DNA of 62,173 bases, from positions 1 to 62,173 of the forward strand of contig CAYZRX010000013.1 in the NCBI GenBank assembly GCA_964480945.1, read 5' to 3'. Source of the DNA: VGWB01 sp964480945 (GTDB taxonomy: Bacteria > Bacteroidota > Ignavibacteria > UBA10030). Both the position numbers and the translations under genes were made by a program. The notes beneath the pieces were generated by a model. It saw nothing but the letters and a program-made list of their open reading frames with translations, made no database searches and had not been told where the DNA came from. This document shows positions 43,364 to 52,395 of this stretch, one piece after another (position 1 is the first letter of the stretch; every line of letters begins with the position of its first letter).

Positions 43364-44527
43364 TTACGCGGCGATCGCGCTCGTGACTTTTTCCGCGGCA
43401 TCCTTCAGGCTGTTCGCTACCAGAAAGCTCAGGCCCGATTTCTTCAGGATCTCTGCGGCGAGCTCGGCATTCGTCCCGGCCAGCCGTATGACGATCGGTA
43501 TAGAGACACGCACGTTCTTGGCCGCCTGAACCACCCCGTTCGCGACCCGGTCACAGCGAACAATCCCCCCGAAAATATTGATGAGAACGGCCTTGACATG
43601 CGGATCCTTAAGGATGATCCTGAAACCCGCCTCAACGGTTTCCACGCTTGCGCCGCCGCCGACATCGAGGAAGTTGGCAGGCATCCCCCCGGCCAGCTTG
43701 ATGATATCCATCGTCGACATCGCCAGGCCCGCTCCGTTGACCATGCAGCCCACGTTGCCGTCGAGCTTGATGTAGTTCAGGTTCGACTTCGAAGCTTCGA
43801 TCTCGAGCGGATCCTCCTCATCGAGGTCGCGCATCGCGACGACCTCCGGGTGCCGGTAGAGCGCGTTGTCGTCGAAATTCATCTTGGCATCAAGGGCCAG
43901 CACCCGACCCTCCTGCGTGATCACCAGCGGGTTGATCTCCGCGAGCGAAGCGTCGGAGGCTTCGTACGCCTTGTACAGCGCGAGGAGAAACTTTACCCCG
44001 TTCTTGAACGCATCGCCGGTCAAACCGAGCCCGAAACAGAGCCGGCGCGCCTGGAACTGCTGCATGCCAACGGACGGGTGGATGTACTCCTTGAGGATCT
44101 TTTCGGGCGTCTCGGCCGCGACCTTCTCGATCTCAACGCCCCCCTCCGTCGACACCATCACGACATTCTGCGATCTGGTCCGGTCGAGCGTCACCCCCAC
44201 ATACATTTCCCGCGCGATGTTCATTCCCTGTTCGATGAGAAGCCGTTTGACGATCCGCCCCTCCGGGCCTGTCTGGTGCGTCAAGAGCCTCATCCCCAGG
44301 ACCTCCGAGGCGCGATCCCGAACTTCATCGAGGCTTTTCGCCAGTCTGATGCCGCCCCCCTTCCCGCGGCCGCCCGCATGAATCTGTGCTTTCACGACCC
44401 ACATCGTTCCCCCGACCGTCTCCGCGGCGTGTACGGCTTCATCGACGCTGAATGCAACCTTCCCGACCGGGACAGGAACACTGTATTTTTTCAGAATCTC
44501 CTTTGCCTGATATTCATGGATCTTCAT
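43364..44527 (-). CDS. sucC: Succinate-CoA ligase, ADP-forming, beta subunit SucC
   Basis: SucC, with SucD, makes ATP or GTP from succinyl-CoA in the TCA cycle. The 387-residue ATP-grasp protein has MKIHEYQAKEILKKYSVPVP at the start and VVKAQIHAGGRGKGGGIRLA. The late GNVGCMVNGAGLAMSTMD, NFLDVGGGAS and INIFGGIVRCDRVANG are also present. All match the family. sucD is not adjacent, so the subunits must be encoded apart. Confidence 0.96.
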   Translation of the reverse strand: MKIHEYQAKEILKKYSVPVPVGKVAFSVDEAVHAAETVGGTMWVVKAQIHAGGRGKGGGIRLAKSLDEVRDRASEVLGMRLLTHQTGPEGRIVKRLLIEQGMNIAREMYVGVTLDRTRSQNVVMVSTEGGVEIEKVAAETPEKILKEYIHPSVGMQQFQARRLCFGLGLTGDAFKNGVKFLLALYKAYEASDASLAEINPLVITQEGRVLALDAKMNFDDNALYRHPEVVAMRDLDEEDPLEIEASKSNLNYIKLDGNVGCMVNGAGLAMSTMDIIKLAGGMPANFLDVGGGASVETVEAGFRIILKDPHVKAVLINIFGGIVRCDRVANGVVQAAKNVRVSIPIVIRLAGTNAELAAEILKKSGLSFLVANSLKDAAEKVTSAIAA

Positions 44528-44545
44528 AGAGTCTCCTTATCTGAT

Positions 44546-45058
44546 TCAGCTTGTTTCCGCATCGGAATCGCCTTTGACGGAGCGGCCGGATTGCCATTCC
44601 TGAAATGCCTTGAGCGCCCCGAGGTACTCCGGGATCGGAACGAAAATCTTCGCCGGTTTGCTCAGCGCGCTCCGGGAAAGCGCAGAGTCGCCTCCTCCAT
44701 CCCACACAAATCCGATCGAGTTGAAGCTCTGGAGCTGCATATGGAAACTCGCCGATTGAAGAAACGACTTTGCAAGCTCCGCTTCGTTGATGTCGGTCGA
44801 TTCAAAAATCAGGGCCCAATCCTGCTGGACCTCGATGTCTTTGTGCTCCGGGCAGAACATCCGTCGATGGACGCGCGCGCCGCACTTCTCGCAGGCGACC
44901 TTCCGGCAAATGATGCAGACCCCGGTTGCCCTGCGATCCTGATGCGTGTCGCAAAAAACCGCTTCACTCTCGGTGAACAGGACGCCGCAGTGTGGACAGA
45001 AGTCGCTGTCCTTCGTTACTTCTCCCCCACAATGCTTACAGATGTCGTACTCAGGCAT
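44546..45058 (-). CDS. Zinc-ribbon/B-box-like protein, paralogue of the one next to cdsA
   Basis: The product is 170 residues from the ATG at 45058, which has AAGGAG 8 bases upstream; an upstream in-frame start is less likely. It has a zinc ribbon (CKHCGGEVTKDSDFCPHCG, residues 7-25), then a B-box-like cluster (CDTHQDRRATGVCIICRKVA followed by CEKCGARVHRRMFCPEH). A DUF2007-like region follows (STDINEAELAKSFLQSASF). The three-part layout matches the protein at 3987-4481. The first ribbon is CxxC/CxxC in both. Function unknown; it may bind protein or nucleic acid. It lies between P5C dehydrogenase and sucC genes. Confidence 0.75.
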   Translation of the reverse strand: MPEYDICKHCGGEVTKDSDFCPHCGVLFTESEAVFCDTHQDRRATGVCIICRKVACEKCGARVHRRMFCPEHKDIEVQQDWALIFESTDINEAELAKSFLQSASFHMQLQSFNSIGFVWDGGGDSALSRSALSKPAKIFVPIPEYLGALKAFQEWQSGRSVKGDSDAETS

Positions 45059-45104
45059 ACGCGAGCTCCTTCCTTCCCACACCCTGGGCGAACGGGCAAA
45101 CGAT

Positions 45105-46661
45105 CTACTTGATTCTTTCTGAGATCGACTTCGCCTGTAGGAACAACAGGAGATAATCTCGACCGCCGCCCTTGGAATCGGTCCCCGACATGTTGAAGCC
45201 GCCGAACGGGTGGACGCCGACGAGCGCCCCCGTGATCTTCCGATTGATATAGAAGTTGCCGACGTGGAACGTGTTCTTCGCCTTTTCCTTCTTCTTCGGG
45301 TTCTTCGTCCAGACGCCGCCGGTGAGGCCGAACTCGGTGTCGTTCGCGATCTGCAGCGCCTCGTCGAAATCCTTTGCTTTGATCACCGCAAGTACCGGAC
45401 CGAAGATCTCCTCCTGTGCGATGGTGGCCTTCGGATGAACGTCGGCGATGATCGTCGGCGGGATGAAGTAGCCCTCACCCTCCATCCTGCGTCCCCCCGC
45501 GATCAGCCGTCCGCCTTCGCTGATTCCCTTCTCGACGTACGAGAGGATCTTGTGCATGGAACCTTCGTTGACCACAGGACCCATATAGTTGCCTTGGTCG
45601 TCCGATAGACCGACCCGGATCTTCTCCGCCTTCTCTTTCAGGAGGTCGAGAAACCTGTCGTACACCTTTTCAGCCACGATCGCGCGCGAGGCGGCCGAGC
45701 ACTTCTGCCCCTGGAAGCCGAACGCCGACGCGATCGTCGCCTGCGCGGCGGCATCGAGGTCGGTCTGGTCGTCGATAACAATCGCGTCCTTGCCCCCCAT
45801 CTCTGCCACAACGCGCTTGAGCCACCTCTGGCCGGGCTGCACCTTCGCTGCGAGCTCGTTGATGTGGACGCCGACTTCCTTTGAACCGGTGAACGACACG
45901 AAGCGTGTCTTCGGATGACCCACGAGGACGTCGCCGACCGAGGCACCCGATCCCGGAACAAAGTTGAGGACGCCCTCCGGTAGTCCGGCTTCTCGCATCA
46001 GGTTGAAGAACATCCAGCCTGTCATCGGCGAGTCGCTGGACGGCTTCAGGACCACCGTGTTACCGGTAACGATGGCCGCCGAGCTCATTCCTGTCAAAAT
46101 CGCCAGGGGGAAATTCCACGGCGGCACCACGACACCGACGCCGAGGGGGATATACACGAGCTGATTTTTCTCCTTCGGGATCTTCGTCACCGGCTGCGGA
46201 GCGGCGTAGCGAAGCATCTCACGGGCATAGAACTCGAGGAAGTCGATGGACTCCGACGTATCCGCGTCCCCCTCCGGCCAGGTTTTGCCGACCTCGTAGA
46301 CCATCACGGCGCTGAACTCGTGCTTCCGCTTCCGCAGGATCTTTGCCGCCTTGAACAGGTAGTCGGCTCTCTTCTTTGGGTCGACCCATCTCCACTCCTC
46401 AAACTTCGCCGCGGCAGTCTCGATCGCTTTGTTCGCCAATGCCTCATCCGCCTTTTGAAACACACCGACCACTTCGCTCGGCCGGGAGGGATTGTAAGAG
46501 TTGAGCTTGTTCGTCGTGTAGATCTCCTCGCCACCAATGACGATCGGGTATTCTTTGCCGAACGAAGATCGCACCTTGGCGAGAGCTTGTTCCATCGTCC
46601 GGCGATTTGCCGGCTTCGTGAAATCCGTAAGTGGTTCGTTCTTGAATTTCGGGATTGCCAT
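45105..46661 (-). CDS. 1-pyrroline-5-carboxylate dehydrogenase
   Basis: The 518-residue aldehyde dehydrogenase matches the stand-alone P5C dehydrogenase class (RocA/PruA type), which oxidises glutamate semialdehyde to glutamate in proline and arginine breakdown. It has VVPPWNFPLAILTGM, VSFTGSKEVGVHINEL and the base glutamate in VVAEMGGKDAIVIDDQ. The catalytic cysteine is in FGFQGQKCSAASRAIVAE and the cofactor glutamate in AQEEIFGPVLAVIK. Near the end is GGFNMSGTDSKGGGRDYL. The frame stays open for 180 codons upstream inside the GH3 gene, but AGAAGGAG 9 bases before the ATG at 46661 fixes the start. No proline dehydrogenase is next to it. Confidence 0.93.
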   Translation of the reverse strand: MAIPKFKNEPLTDFTKPANRRTMEQALAKVRSSFGKEYPIVIGGEEIYTTNKLNSYNPSRPSEVVGVFQKADEALANKAIETAAAKFEEWRWVDPKKRADYLFKAAKILRKRKHEFSAVMVYEVGKTWPEGDADTSESIDFLEFYAREMLRYAAPQPVTKIPKEKNQLVYIPLGVGVVVPPWNFPLAILTGMSSAAIVTGNTVVLKPSSDSPMTGWMFFNLMREAGLPEGVLNFVPGSGASVGDVLVGHPKTRFVSFTGSKEVGVHINELAAKVQPGQRWLKRVVAEMGGKDAIVIDDQTDLDAAAQATIASAFGFQGQKCSAASRAIVAEKVYDRFLDLLKEKAEKIRVGLSDDQGNYMGPVVNEGSMHKILSYVEKGISEGGRLIAGGRRMEGEGYFIPPTIIADVHPKATIAQEEIFGPVLAVIKAKDFDEALQIANDTEFGLTGGVWTKNPKKKEKAKNTFHVGNFYINRKITGALVGVHPFGGFNMSGTDSKGGGRDYLLLFLQAKSISERIK

Positions 46662-46687
46662 AGACGTGCTCCTTCTGCTGCTTCGGG

Positions 46688-49579
46688 CTAGTGTTCGATA
46701 CTGTTTATGGATTGAGACGATTTCAATGCTCTGAGGATCGCATCGTGCACCCGCGGGCGCACGGCGGAAATCTTGAGATTGTTCCTCGTCGGGTACACTC
46801 GATTCGTCAGTAAAATGATGATAAGATCCCGCTCGGGATCGGCAGCGACGGACGTCCCGGTAAAACCGGTGTGGAGAAAGGTCCGGTCTGAGAGCAACGT
46901 TCCCGCCCACGAATGCGTCGGACTCTTCAAGTCCCAGCCGATGCCGCGGGAGCTCTGCTCCGATCGACGTGTCGTGAACTGCTTGATGGTCTCTGCATTC
47001 AAGTATCGATTGCCGCCGTACGTTCCTCCGTCCAGGAGCATTTGCATCATGATCGCAAGGTCCGATGCCGTCGAAAACAAGCCCGCATGCCCGGAGACGC
47101 CCCCCAGGACGCTGGCATTCTCGTCGTGCACCGTGCCGAGGACCGCCCGGCCGGTCTTTCGCCAGAAGGTGTCTACCTCTGTCGGAGCAATGTGGCTCCA
47201 CAATCGCTGTGGAGGATTGTACATCGTGCTCGTCATTCCCAGCGGCTTGAAGAAGACCGAGTCAACAAAGCGATCGAGCGTGGTGTGCGAGACCTGCTCG
47301 ATGACCTTTCCCATCGTAATCAGACCGAGATCGCTGTAGACCGTGGAGTCCCCCGTCGCGTAGACCAGGGGGGTTGCGTAGACGGAATCAAGAACGCATT
47401 GCGGCGTGGTGCAGAAGTCGTAGAACCTCCGCCAGGCTGGGAGGCCGCTGTTGTGCACCATCAGATTATAGATGGTGATCTTCTCCTTGCCATTCTGGCC
47501 GAATTGGGGAATGTAGTTGACGACGGGGTCGGTCAGCCTGAGCTTCCCTTCATCAACGAGTCTCATGACGGCGCTCGTTGTCGCGATCACCTTCGTCACG
47601 GACGCGAGGTCGTATATGGTATTGACATCAACGCGCTTGGAATAGATCCCGTAATCGTACGATCCGTACGCTTTGTCGTGGACGATGATGCCGTCTTTGG
47701 CCACAAGAAGGACCGCGCCGGGGAACGCGCTGTCCGCGATCGCAGATTGAACGATCGCATCGACCTTCGTAAGCTGTTCGCTGTCAAATCCCGCCTCTTC
47801 GGGGAGACCGGACCGAAGGGTTTGCTTCGGGTACTCCACACCGTCGCCAAACTTGTACACACCGGGGATGGTTATCGGCAGTTTCCCGCGCGCGGGTTCC
47901 TCCGCGAAGAGAACCTCGGCAACCGCCCGCTGCATCACGGCGGCATCGGAATACGCACACACGTACGCATCCGTCCGGGGGAACTGCATCGCGATGTACG
48001 GATTTCCGAATGAGATCGTGATTACCGGCTTCCCGAGCGCGATCACCTTGCCGAGAAAATCTTGCTGGTCCTTGGGAATGAACCCGGTCTGCCCGCCCGA
48101 CGTGGTGTAGAAGTGCAGCTGGCAGACAACCAGATCCGCTGCTCGTGCGCGCTCGAGCGCGGTCACATATTCGTCGCTGTCGCTGCGCGAGTCCACTTTG
48201 ACAAAATCGAGGTTCCAGTAGCGGTCGCGCAGGAGCCCGTGAAACGTCCGGCCGTCGCTCGGATCCTCGGCATCGGAGACAACCAGATCGAGGATTTTCC
48301 GTCTGGCGACCTTCGGGAGCGGAAGGATGTGTTTATCGTTCCCGAGCACAGTCACGGCGTTCCTCGCGACCTCCTCCGCAAGCAACTCGTGCTCCCGTGT
48401 ATGGACGACTTCCGAGATCTTGTCGATGTCAGCGAATCGATTCCGGTCAAGGCCGGCCCACTGCTTCATCGCCAGGAGCTTGCCGACGGAGGCGTCGATC
48501 CGCTCCTCGCTGATCTCGCCGCGCTGCACGGCCGCGACGATGGCGTCGATTGCCACATCCGCATCGAGCGGCATCAGGATAAGGTCCGCTCCTGCCTTGA
48601 CGGCAAGCACCGAGGCCTCCCCCGGACCGTATTTGTCGGCGACGCCCCTCATCGCCATCGCGTCGGTCACCACGAGGCCGTCGAACTTGAGGTGATTCTC
48701 CAGCACCCCCGCGATGATGTGAGGAGACACGGTCGCCGGAATTCCTGCCGCTGTGTCGTATGCCGGGACCGCGATATGCCCAACCATCACCGATTTCGCT
48801 CCGGCCTTGATCGCCGCCTCAAACGGCGGGAATTCAACCTTATCATAATGTTCTCTGTCGTAGTTGAGCGTCATCAGCCCCAGGTGCGTATCGACATCGG
48901 TATCGCCGTGGCCCGGGAAGTGCTTGACCGTCGCGATCATCCCGCCGTCCTGGGTCCCCCTCACAAAGGCAGCACCCATCTCGCTCACCAGCTGCACATC
49001 GTCGCCGAAGGACCGGGTGTTGATGACGGGATTTCGAGGGTTGTTGTTCACATCGACCGTCGGGGCGTAGTTTTGCTCGACACCGAGCGCGCGCCCTTCC
49101 AGCGCCGTGACCTTGCCGATCTCATACGCATACTGCGGGTTGCGCGTCGCACCGACAGCCATCGCGCGGGGGAAGATCGTGGCGCTCCGCACCCTCATCC
49201 CTGCACCGTACTCAAAATCCGCTGCGATCAGGAGCGGGACATCGCTCATCCTCTGCAGCTTGTTGATCTCGACGGCAAACGAGTAGACGTCCCCGATCGA
49301 GAAGATGAATCCTCCGAGCTTCCTCTCGACGGTGAGGCGCTCCAGTTCACGCCAGCCGTCTGAATTATCCGGGAAGTACTTGCCGGGCGTCCAAACGAAG
49401 ACGAGCTGGGCAACTCGCTCTTCAAGCGTCAGCTTGTGCAGGACGGAATCAACCCAGACGGTCCCCTTCGGAGCTGCCGATGCATCCGAACCCCGGGAGA
49501 CTCTCGTGGCAGCCCGTTCATAGCTGCACCCGATCGAGAGCGACCAAATGCCCAGAATGACGAAAGCGGTGCGTTTCAA
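46688..49579 (-). CDS. GH3 beta-N-acetylglucosaminidase (NagZ-type) fused to a serine beta-lactamase-like hydrolase; lipoprotein
   Basis: I start at the TTG at 49579 because AAGGAG lies 11 bases upstream. It gives a lipoprotein signal MKRTAFVILGIWSLSIGCS (lipobox SIGC); 963 residues. An ATG at 49639 is the alternative. The first half is a GH3 domain. AADFEYGAGMR, the His-Asp motif KHFPGHGDTDVDTHLGL and the nucleophile Asp in GLVVTDAMAMRGV match NagZ-type hexosaminidases. A GH3 C-terminal-like domain follows. The second half is a class C beta-lactamase/esterase fold with SVTK (LASVTKVIATTSA), YSD (TVYSDLGLITMG) and HTGFTG in the third-motif position. It would cut peptidoglycan-type sugars in the periplasm, while the second domain may act on peptides or esters. 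The next gene upstream encodes an AmpG-like permease. Confidence 0.9.
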   Translation of the reverse strand: MKRTAFVILGIWSLSIGCSYERAATRVSRGSDASAAPKGTVWVDSVLHKLTLEERVAQLVFVWTPGKYFPDNSDGWRELERLTVERKLGGFIFSIGDVYSFAVEINKLQRMSDVPLLIAADFEYGAGMRVRSATIFPRAMAVGATRNPQYAYEIGKVTALEGRALGVEQNYAPTVDVNNNPRNPVINTRSFGDDVQLVSEMGAAFVRGTQDGGMIATVKHFPGHGDTDVDTHLGLMTLNYDREHYDKVEFPPFEAAIKAGAKSVMVGHIAVPAYDTAAGIPATVSPHIIAGVLENHLKFDGLVVTDAMAMRGVADKYGPGEASVLAVKAGADLILMPLDADVAIDAIVAAVQRGEISEERIDASVGKLLAMKQWAGLDRNRFADIDKISEVVHTREHELLAEEVARNAVTVLGNDKHILPLPKVARRKILDLVVSDAEDPSDGRTFHGLLRDRYWNLDFVKVDSRSDSDEYVTALERARAADLVVCQLHFYTTSGGQTGFIPKDQQDFLGKVIALGKPVITISFGNPYIAMQFPRTDAYVCAYSDAAVMQRAVAEVLFAEEPARGKLPITIPGVYKFGDGVEYPKQTLRSGLPEEAGFDSEQLTKVDAIVQSAIADSAFPGAVLLVAKDGIIVHDKAYGSYDYGIYSKRVDVNTIYDLASVTKVIATTSAVMRLVDEGKLRLTDPVVNYIPQFGQNGKEKITIYNLMVHNSGLPAWRRFYDFCTTPQCVLDSVYATPLVYATGDSTVYSDLGLITMGKVIEQVSHTTLDRFVDSVFFKPLGMTSTMYNPPQRLWSHIAPTEVDTFWRKTGRAVLGTVHDENASVLGGVSGHAGLFSTASDLAIMMQMLLDGGTYGGNRYLNAETIKQFTTRRSEQSSRGIGWDLKSPTHSWAGTLLSDRTFLHTGFTGTSVAADPERDLIIILLTNRVYPTRNNLKISAVRPRVHDAILRALKSSQSINSIEH

Positions 49580-49682
49580 CCGTGCCGGAGCTCCTTTTGG
49601 GAAGAGCGAGCGAAAGACCTGGGAATGTACGATGGACATTGAGGAAGGAAAATACGAAGCAAAGCCTAGAGAATCAAACCAA

Positions 49683-50981
49683 TTATTCGCTTCTCTGCTC
49701 GACCCTCTTCCCGAATTGCGGATCGATCTTTGCAAGAGCGGCGACGAGGAATCCTGGAATCGTTGAGAGAAGGACCCAGAGGAAGAAGTCCTTATAGCCG
49801 ATGGCGTCCTGAATCATCCCGCTGAACATTCCCGGCAGCATCATCCCCAGCGCCATGAAACCCGTGCAAATCGCAAAGTGAGCGGTCTTGTGATCGCCTT
49901 CAGAAACGAGGATCATGAAGAGCGCGTAGGCCGTGAACCCGAAACCGTAGCCGAACTGCTCCAGAGCGACTGCGCAATTGATCACGAAGAAATTCTGAGG
50001 CTGGACGTGCGAAAGATAGACGAACACAGCGTCAGGAAGATTGATCGAAAACACCATGATCCACAGCCAGAACTTCAACCCCTTCTTCGAGACGACGTAG
50101 CCGCCCAGGAGGCCCCCCACCGTCAACGCGAAGATTCCGACCGTCCCGTAAACCACACCGACCTCACTCGTCGTGAGACCCATTCCACCTTTCGACAGCG
50201 GATCGAGCAGGAACGGCGAGACGAGCTTAATGAGCTGCGATTCCGCGAACCTGTACAGGAGCAGGAAGGCAAGGATCGTCACGATGTCCTTCCTTTTGAA
50301 GAACAGGCCGAACGTGTGAGCAAACTCCTTCCAGATCCCCTGCGAGGCACTGGCGAGGGTCGGCCTGTCGACTGTCGGGTACGGAAGGATCAGCTTATGG
50401 TAGGCGAAGAAGAGGAGGAAGAAGCCGGCCAGCACGGACATTGTCACGGACCAGGCGAAAGCGATGTTCCCGCCGCTGCTCGTCTCCAACTCACCCGCCA
50501 ACACCACGAGGACACCCGTGCCGGTGATCATGGCGATCCGATAGAACGTGCTCCGCACCCCGACGAACGCCGCCTGTTGATACTCCTCGAGGGCCAGCAT
50601 GTAGTATCCGTCCGCAGCGATATCGTGCGTCGCGGACGCGAATGCCAGGAACCAAAAGACAGCGATGGAATATCCGAAGAATCCAGGAAGGGGCAGGACG
50701 AACGCGACGCAAGCCAACCCTACACCGACCACGAACTGGAGCAACACAATCCAGAACCGCTTCGTAGAGAACATATCGACGAAGGGACTCCAGAGGGGCT
50801 TGATGACCCAGGGAAGGTACAGCCAGCTCGTGTATAGCGCGATGTCCGTGTTCGAGATGCCCAGCCTCTTGTACATGATGACCGAGACGCTCATCACGAC
50901 GACGTACGGAACCCCCTCTGCGAAGTACAGGCTCGGCACCCACAGCCAGGCGTTGCGACTGGCCGGCTTAGCTGTTTCCAT
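49683..50981 (-). CDS. MFS transporter, AmpG-like (muropeptide permease family)
   Basis: The 432-residue protein has about 12 membrane segments. It starts at the ATG at 50981, preceded by GGGGGAAAG; ten more codons are open upstream. The opening WVPSLYFAEGVPYVVVMSVS, then LYTSWLYLPWVIKPLWSPFVD and later FASATHDIAADGYYMLAL, match AmpG-type permeases. These import anhydromuropeptides from the periplasm for recycling. The neighbouring GH3 (NagZ-like) and SpoIID genes support this substrate class. Sequence alone does not show specificity. The 103-base gap before the GH3 gene shows nothing clear. Confidence 0.85.
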   Translation of the reverse strand: METAKPASRNAWLWVPSLYFAEGVPYVVVMSVSVIMYKRLGISNTDIALYTSWLYLPWVIKPLWSPFVDMFSTKRFWIVLLQFVVGVGLACVAFVLPLPGFFGYSIAVFWFLAFASATHDIAADGYYMLALEEYQQAAFVGVRSTFYRIAMITGTGVLVVLAGELETSSGGNIAFAWSVTMSVLAGFFLLFFAYHKLILPYPTVDRPTLASASQGIWKEFAHTFGLFFKRKDIVTILAFLLLYRFAESQLIKLVSPFLLDPLSKGGMGLTTSEVGVVYGTVGIFALTVGGLLGGYVVSKKGLKFWLWIMVFSINLPDAVFVYLSHVQPQNFFVINCAVALEQFGYGFGFTAYALFMILVSEGDHKTAHFAICTGFMALGMMLPGMFSGMIQDAIGYKDFFLWVLLSTIPGFLVAALAKIDPQFGKRVEQRSE

Positions 50982-51007
50982 CTCTTTCCCCCATTTCTGC
51001 CGGAGTG

Positions 51008-52342
51008 TCAATAGAGTTTCTTCAGACTTGCGCCCCGGAAATAATGCGTGACGATTTCCTCAGCTGACTTTCCGTTCTCTGCCAAGACCGCCGCGCCGAT
51101 CTGGCACAGTCCCACTCCGTGTCCCCAGCCGGCACCGAAGAACGTGAAATGGAGAGGAATCCCCTTTGTGTCCCGCACCGTTTCGACCACGAAGGCCGAA
51201 CTATAGAGATGGCTCTTCGAGAGCCACCGGCGAATCTCAAGCTCCTTGCCGACGACAAGCGTCTTCTTCGAACCGACGAGCTTCAGCCTGACGATTCTAC
51301 CGGATGCACCTCGTTGAACCGGAATGAGATCCATCAACTCGCCGAAGTCAATGCCCGACTTGACGCGCAGGATTTCTTCGAGTTCCTCCCGCTTGTATTC
51401 CACTCTCCAGCGGAAGAAGTCAGCCGTCTCCTGATCAAAGGAAGGGAGGATCCGCCGAAGCACTCCGGCATCGGCCGTGTCGCAGTACGCCTCAGGCAAC
51501 GACATGATCCATGCGCGAGCGTCGGCTTCTGAGAGGATCCGCGGATACTCGGCATCAGAATCTGAGACGGACGTCAGATAAGGGACCGAGACATCATCCC
51601 AAACGTTCTCGAAATTCTCTGTAAGCCCTCCGCAAGCTTTGAAATAGCGCGCGTCACAAACATCGTCGTTGTGGATGAGGAAAACTCCCCGCGTCCCTTC
51701 TACTGCGTCGGTGGCGGCCTTCGTCACGATTTTCGAGACACCCTGATAACGCTGGCAGTGATCGTCTGCACAGACATCGAAGAGAGTATGTTCCTCCCGA
51801 TCGTACCAACGAATGATCTCGGTTTCCGTCTCTTGCGAGCGGAGCGAGCACCCGCCAAGGCCCTTCTCTTTGCTCCGCCTCTCGAGCATCGCAACCAACC
51901 AGCTGCGGGAGGTGATCGCCTGCGCCTTGAGGAATTCGCCGGCAGATGCGGCGCTCATCTCGGACGAGATAACACTCTTGAGGTATTGTTCCAGTCCGAT
52001 CTCATTGATCGCCACGGTCATTCCATTCTCGCCCGCGACAAATCTCACATTCCCTTCGAAGGTCTGTTCCTCCTTCCGCTCCCAATGAAACCGAAGGCCG
52101 ATGGTCACGTCGCGAAGGGTGAACGTGCCTCCGGAGATCGCGCGACAGAGGATCTCGGGCTTGCGGATCACCTCGATCCCTTCGTCATCATAGAGGACGA
52201 CCTGACCCATCTCGTTCCGGACATGAAACGGACCCTTGAGTCGAACCGTGCTGGGAAGTTCAAACTGACCCTGAAACAGGCCCAAGACTTCAGGCTCGTC
52301 CTCCATAATTCCGACTCGGATGATCGGCTCGCGATCGATCAT
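51008..52342 (-). CDS. SpoIID/LytB domain protein (peptidoglycan glycan-strand hydrolase or amidase enhancer)
   Basis: The 444-residue protein has the SpoIID core. INEIGLEQYLKSVISSEMSAA is followed by EFLKAQAITSRSWLVAMLE, where the EM..S glutamate is the likely catalytic residue. YFKACGGLTENFENVW comes next, and the C-terminal GAGWGHGVGLCQIGAAVLAE is the family's WGHGVG(M/L)SQ-type motif. SpoIID is a lytic transglycosylase acting on denuded glycan in spore-formers; LytB enhances amidases. No signal peptide is visible, so its location is uncertain. Sporulation genes are absent. The setting among AmpG, GH3 and amino-sugar kinase genes points to wall turnover. Confidence 0.9.
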   Translation of the reverse strand: MIDREPIIRVGIMEDEPEVLGLFQGQFELPSTVRLKGPFHVRNEMGQVVLYDDEGIEVIRKPEILCRAISGGTFTLRDVTIGLRFHWERKEEQTFEGNVRFVAGENGMTVAINEIGLEQYLKSVISSEMSAASAGEFLKAQAITSRSWLVAMLERRSKEKGLGGCSLRSQETETEIIRWYDREEHTLFDVCADDHCQRYQGVSKIVTKAATDAVEGTRGVFLIHNDDVCDARYFKACGGLTENFENVWDDVSVPYLTSVSDSDAEYPRILSEADARAWIMSLPEAYCDTADAGVLRRILPSFDQETADFFRWRVEYKREELEEILRVKSGIDFGELMDLIPVQRGASGRIVRLKLVGSKKTLVVGKELEIRRWLSKSHLYSSAFVVETVRDTKGIPLHFTFFGAGWGHGVGLCQIGAAVLAENGKSAEEIVTHYFRGASLKKLY

Positions 52343-52395
52343 AGTCCCGTCACCTCGATAGGTGCCAATATCAACAAGGTCCAGCCGCCGTTCCG

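Noticed and set aside
43598..45112. A 504-codon plus-strand frame across sucC and the zinc-ribbon gene
   Set aside because: It crosses two well-supported minus-strand genes and shows no family features.
46662..47201. A 180-codon N-terminal extension of P5C dehydrogenase overlapping the GH3 fusion gene
   Set aside because: The extension lies inside the conserved beta-lactamase-like domain of the neighbouring gene in another frame, and a strong ribosome site precedes the ATG at 46661.
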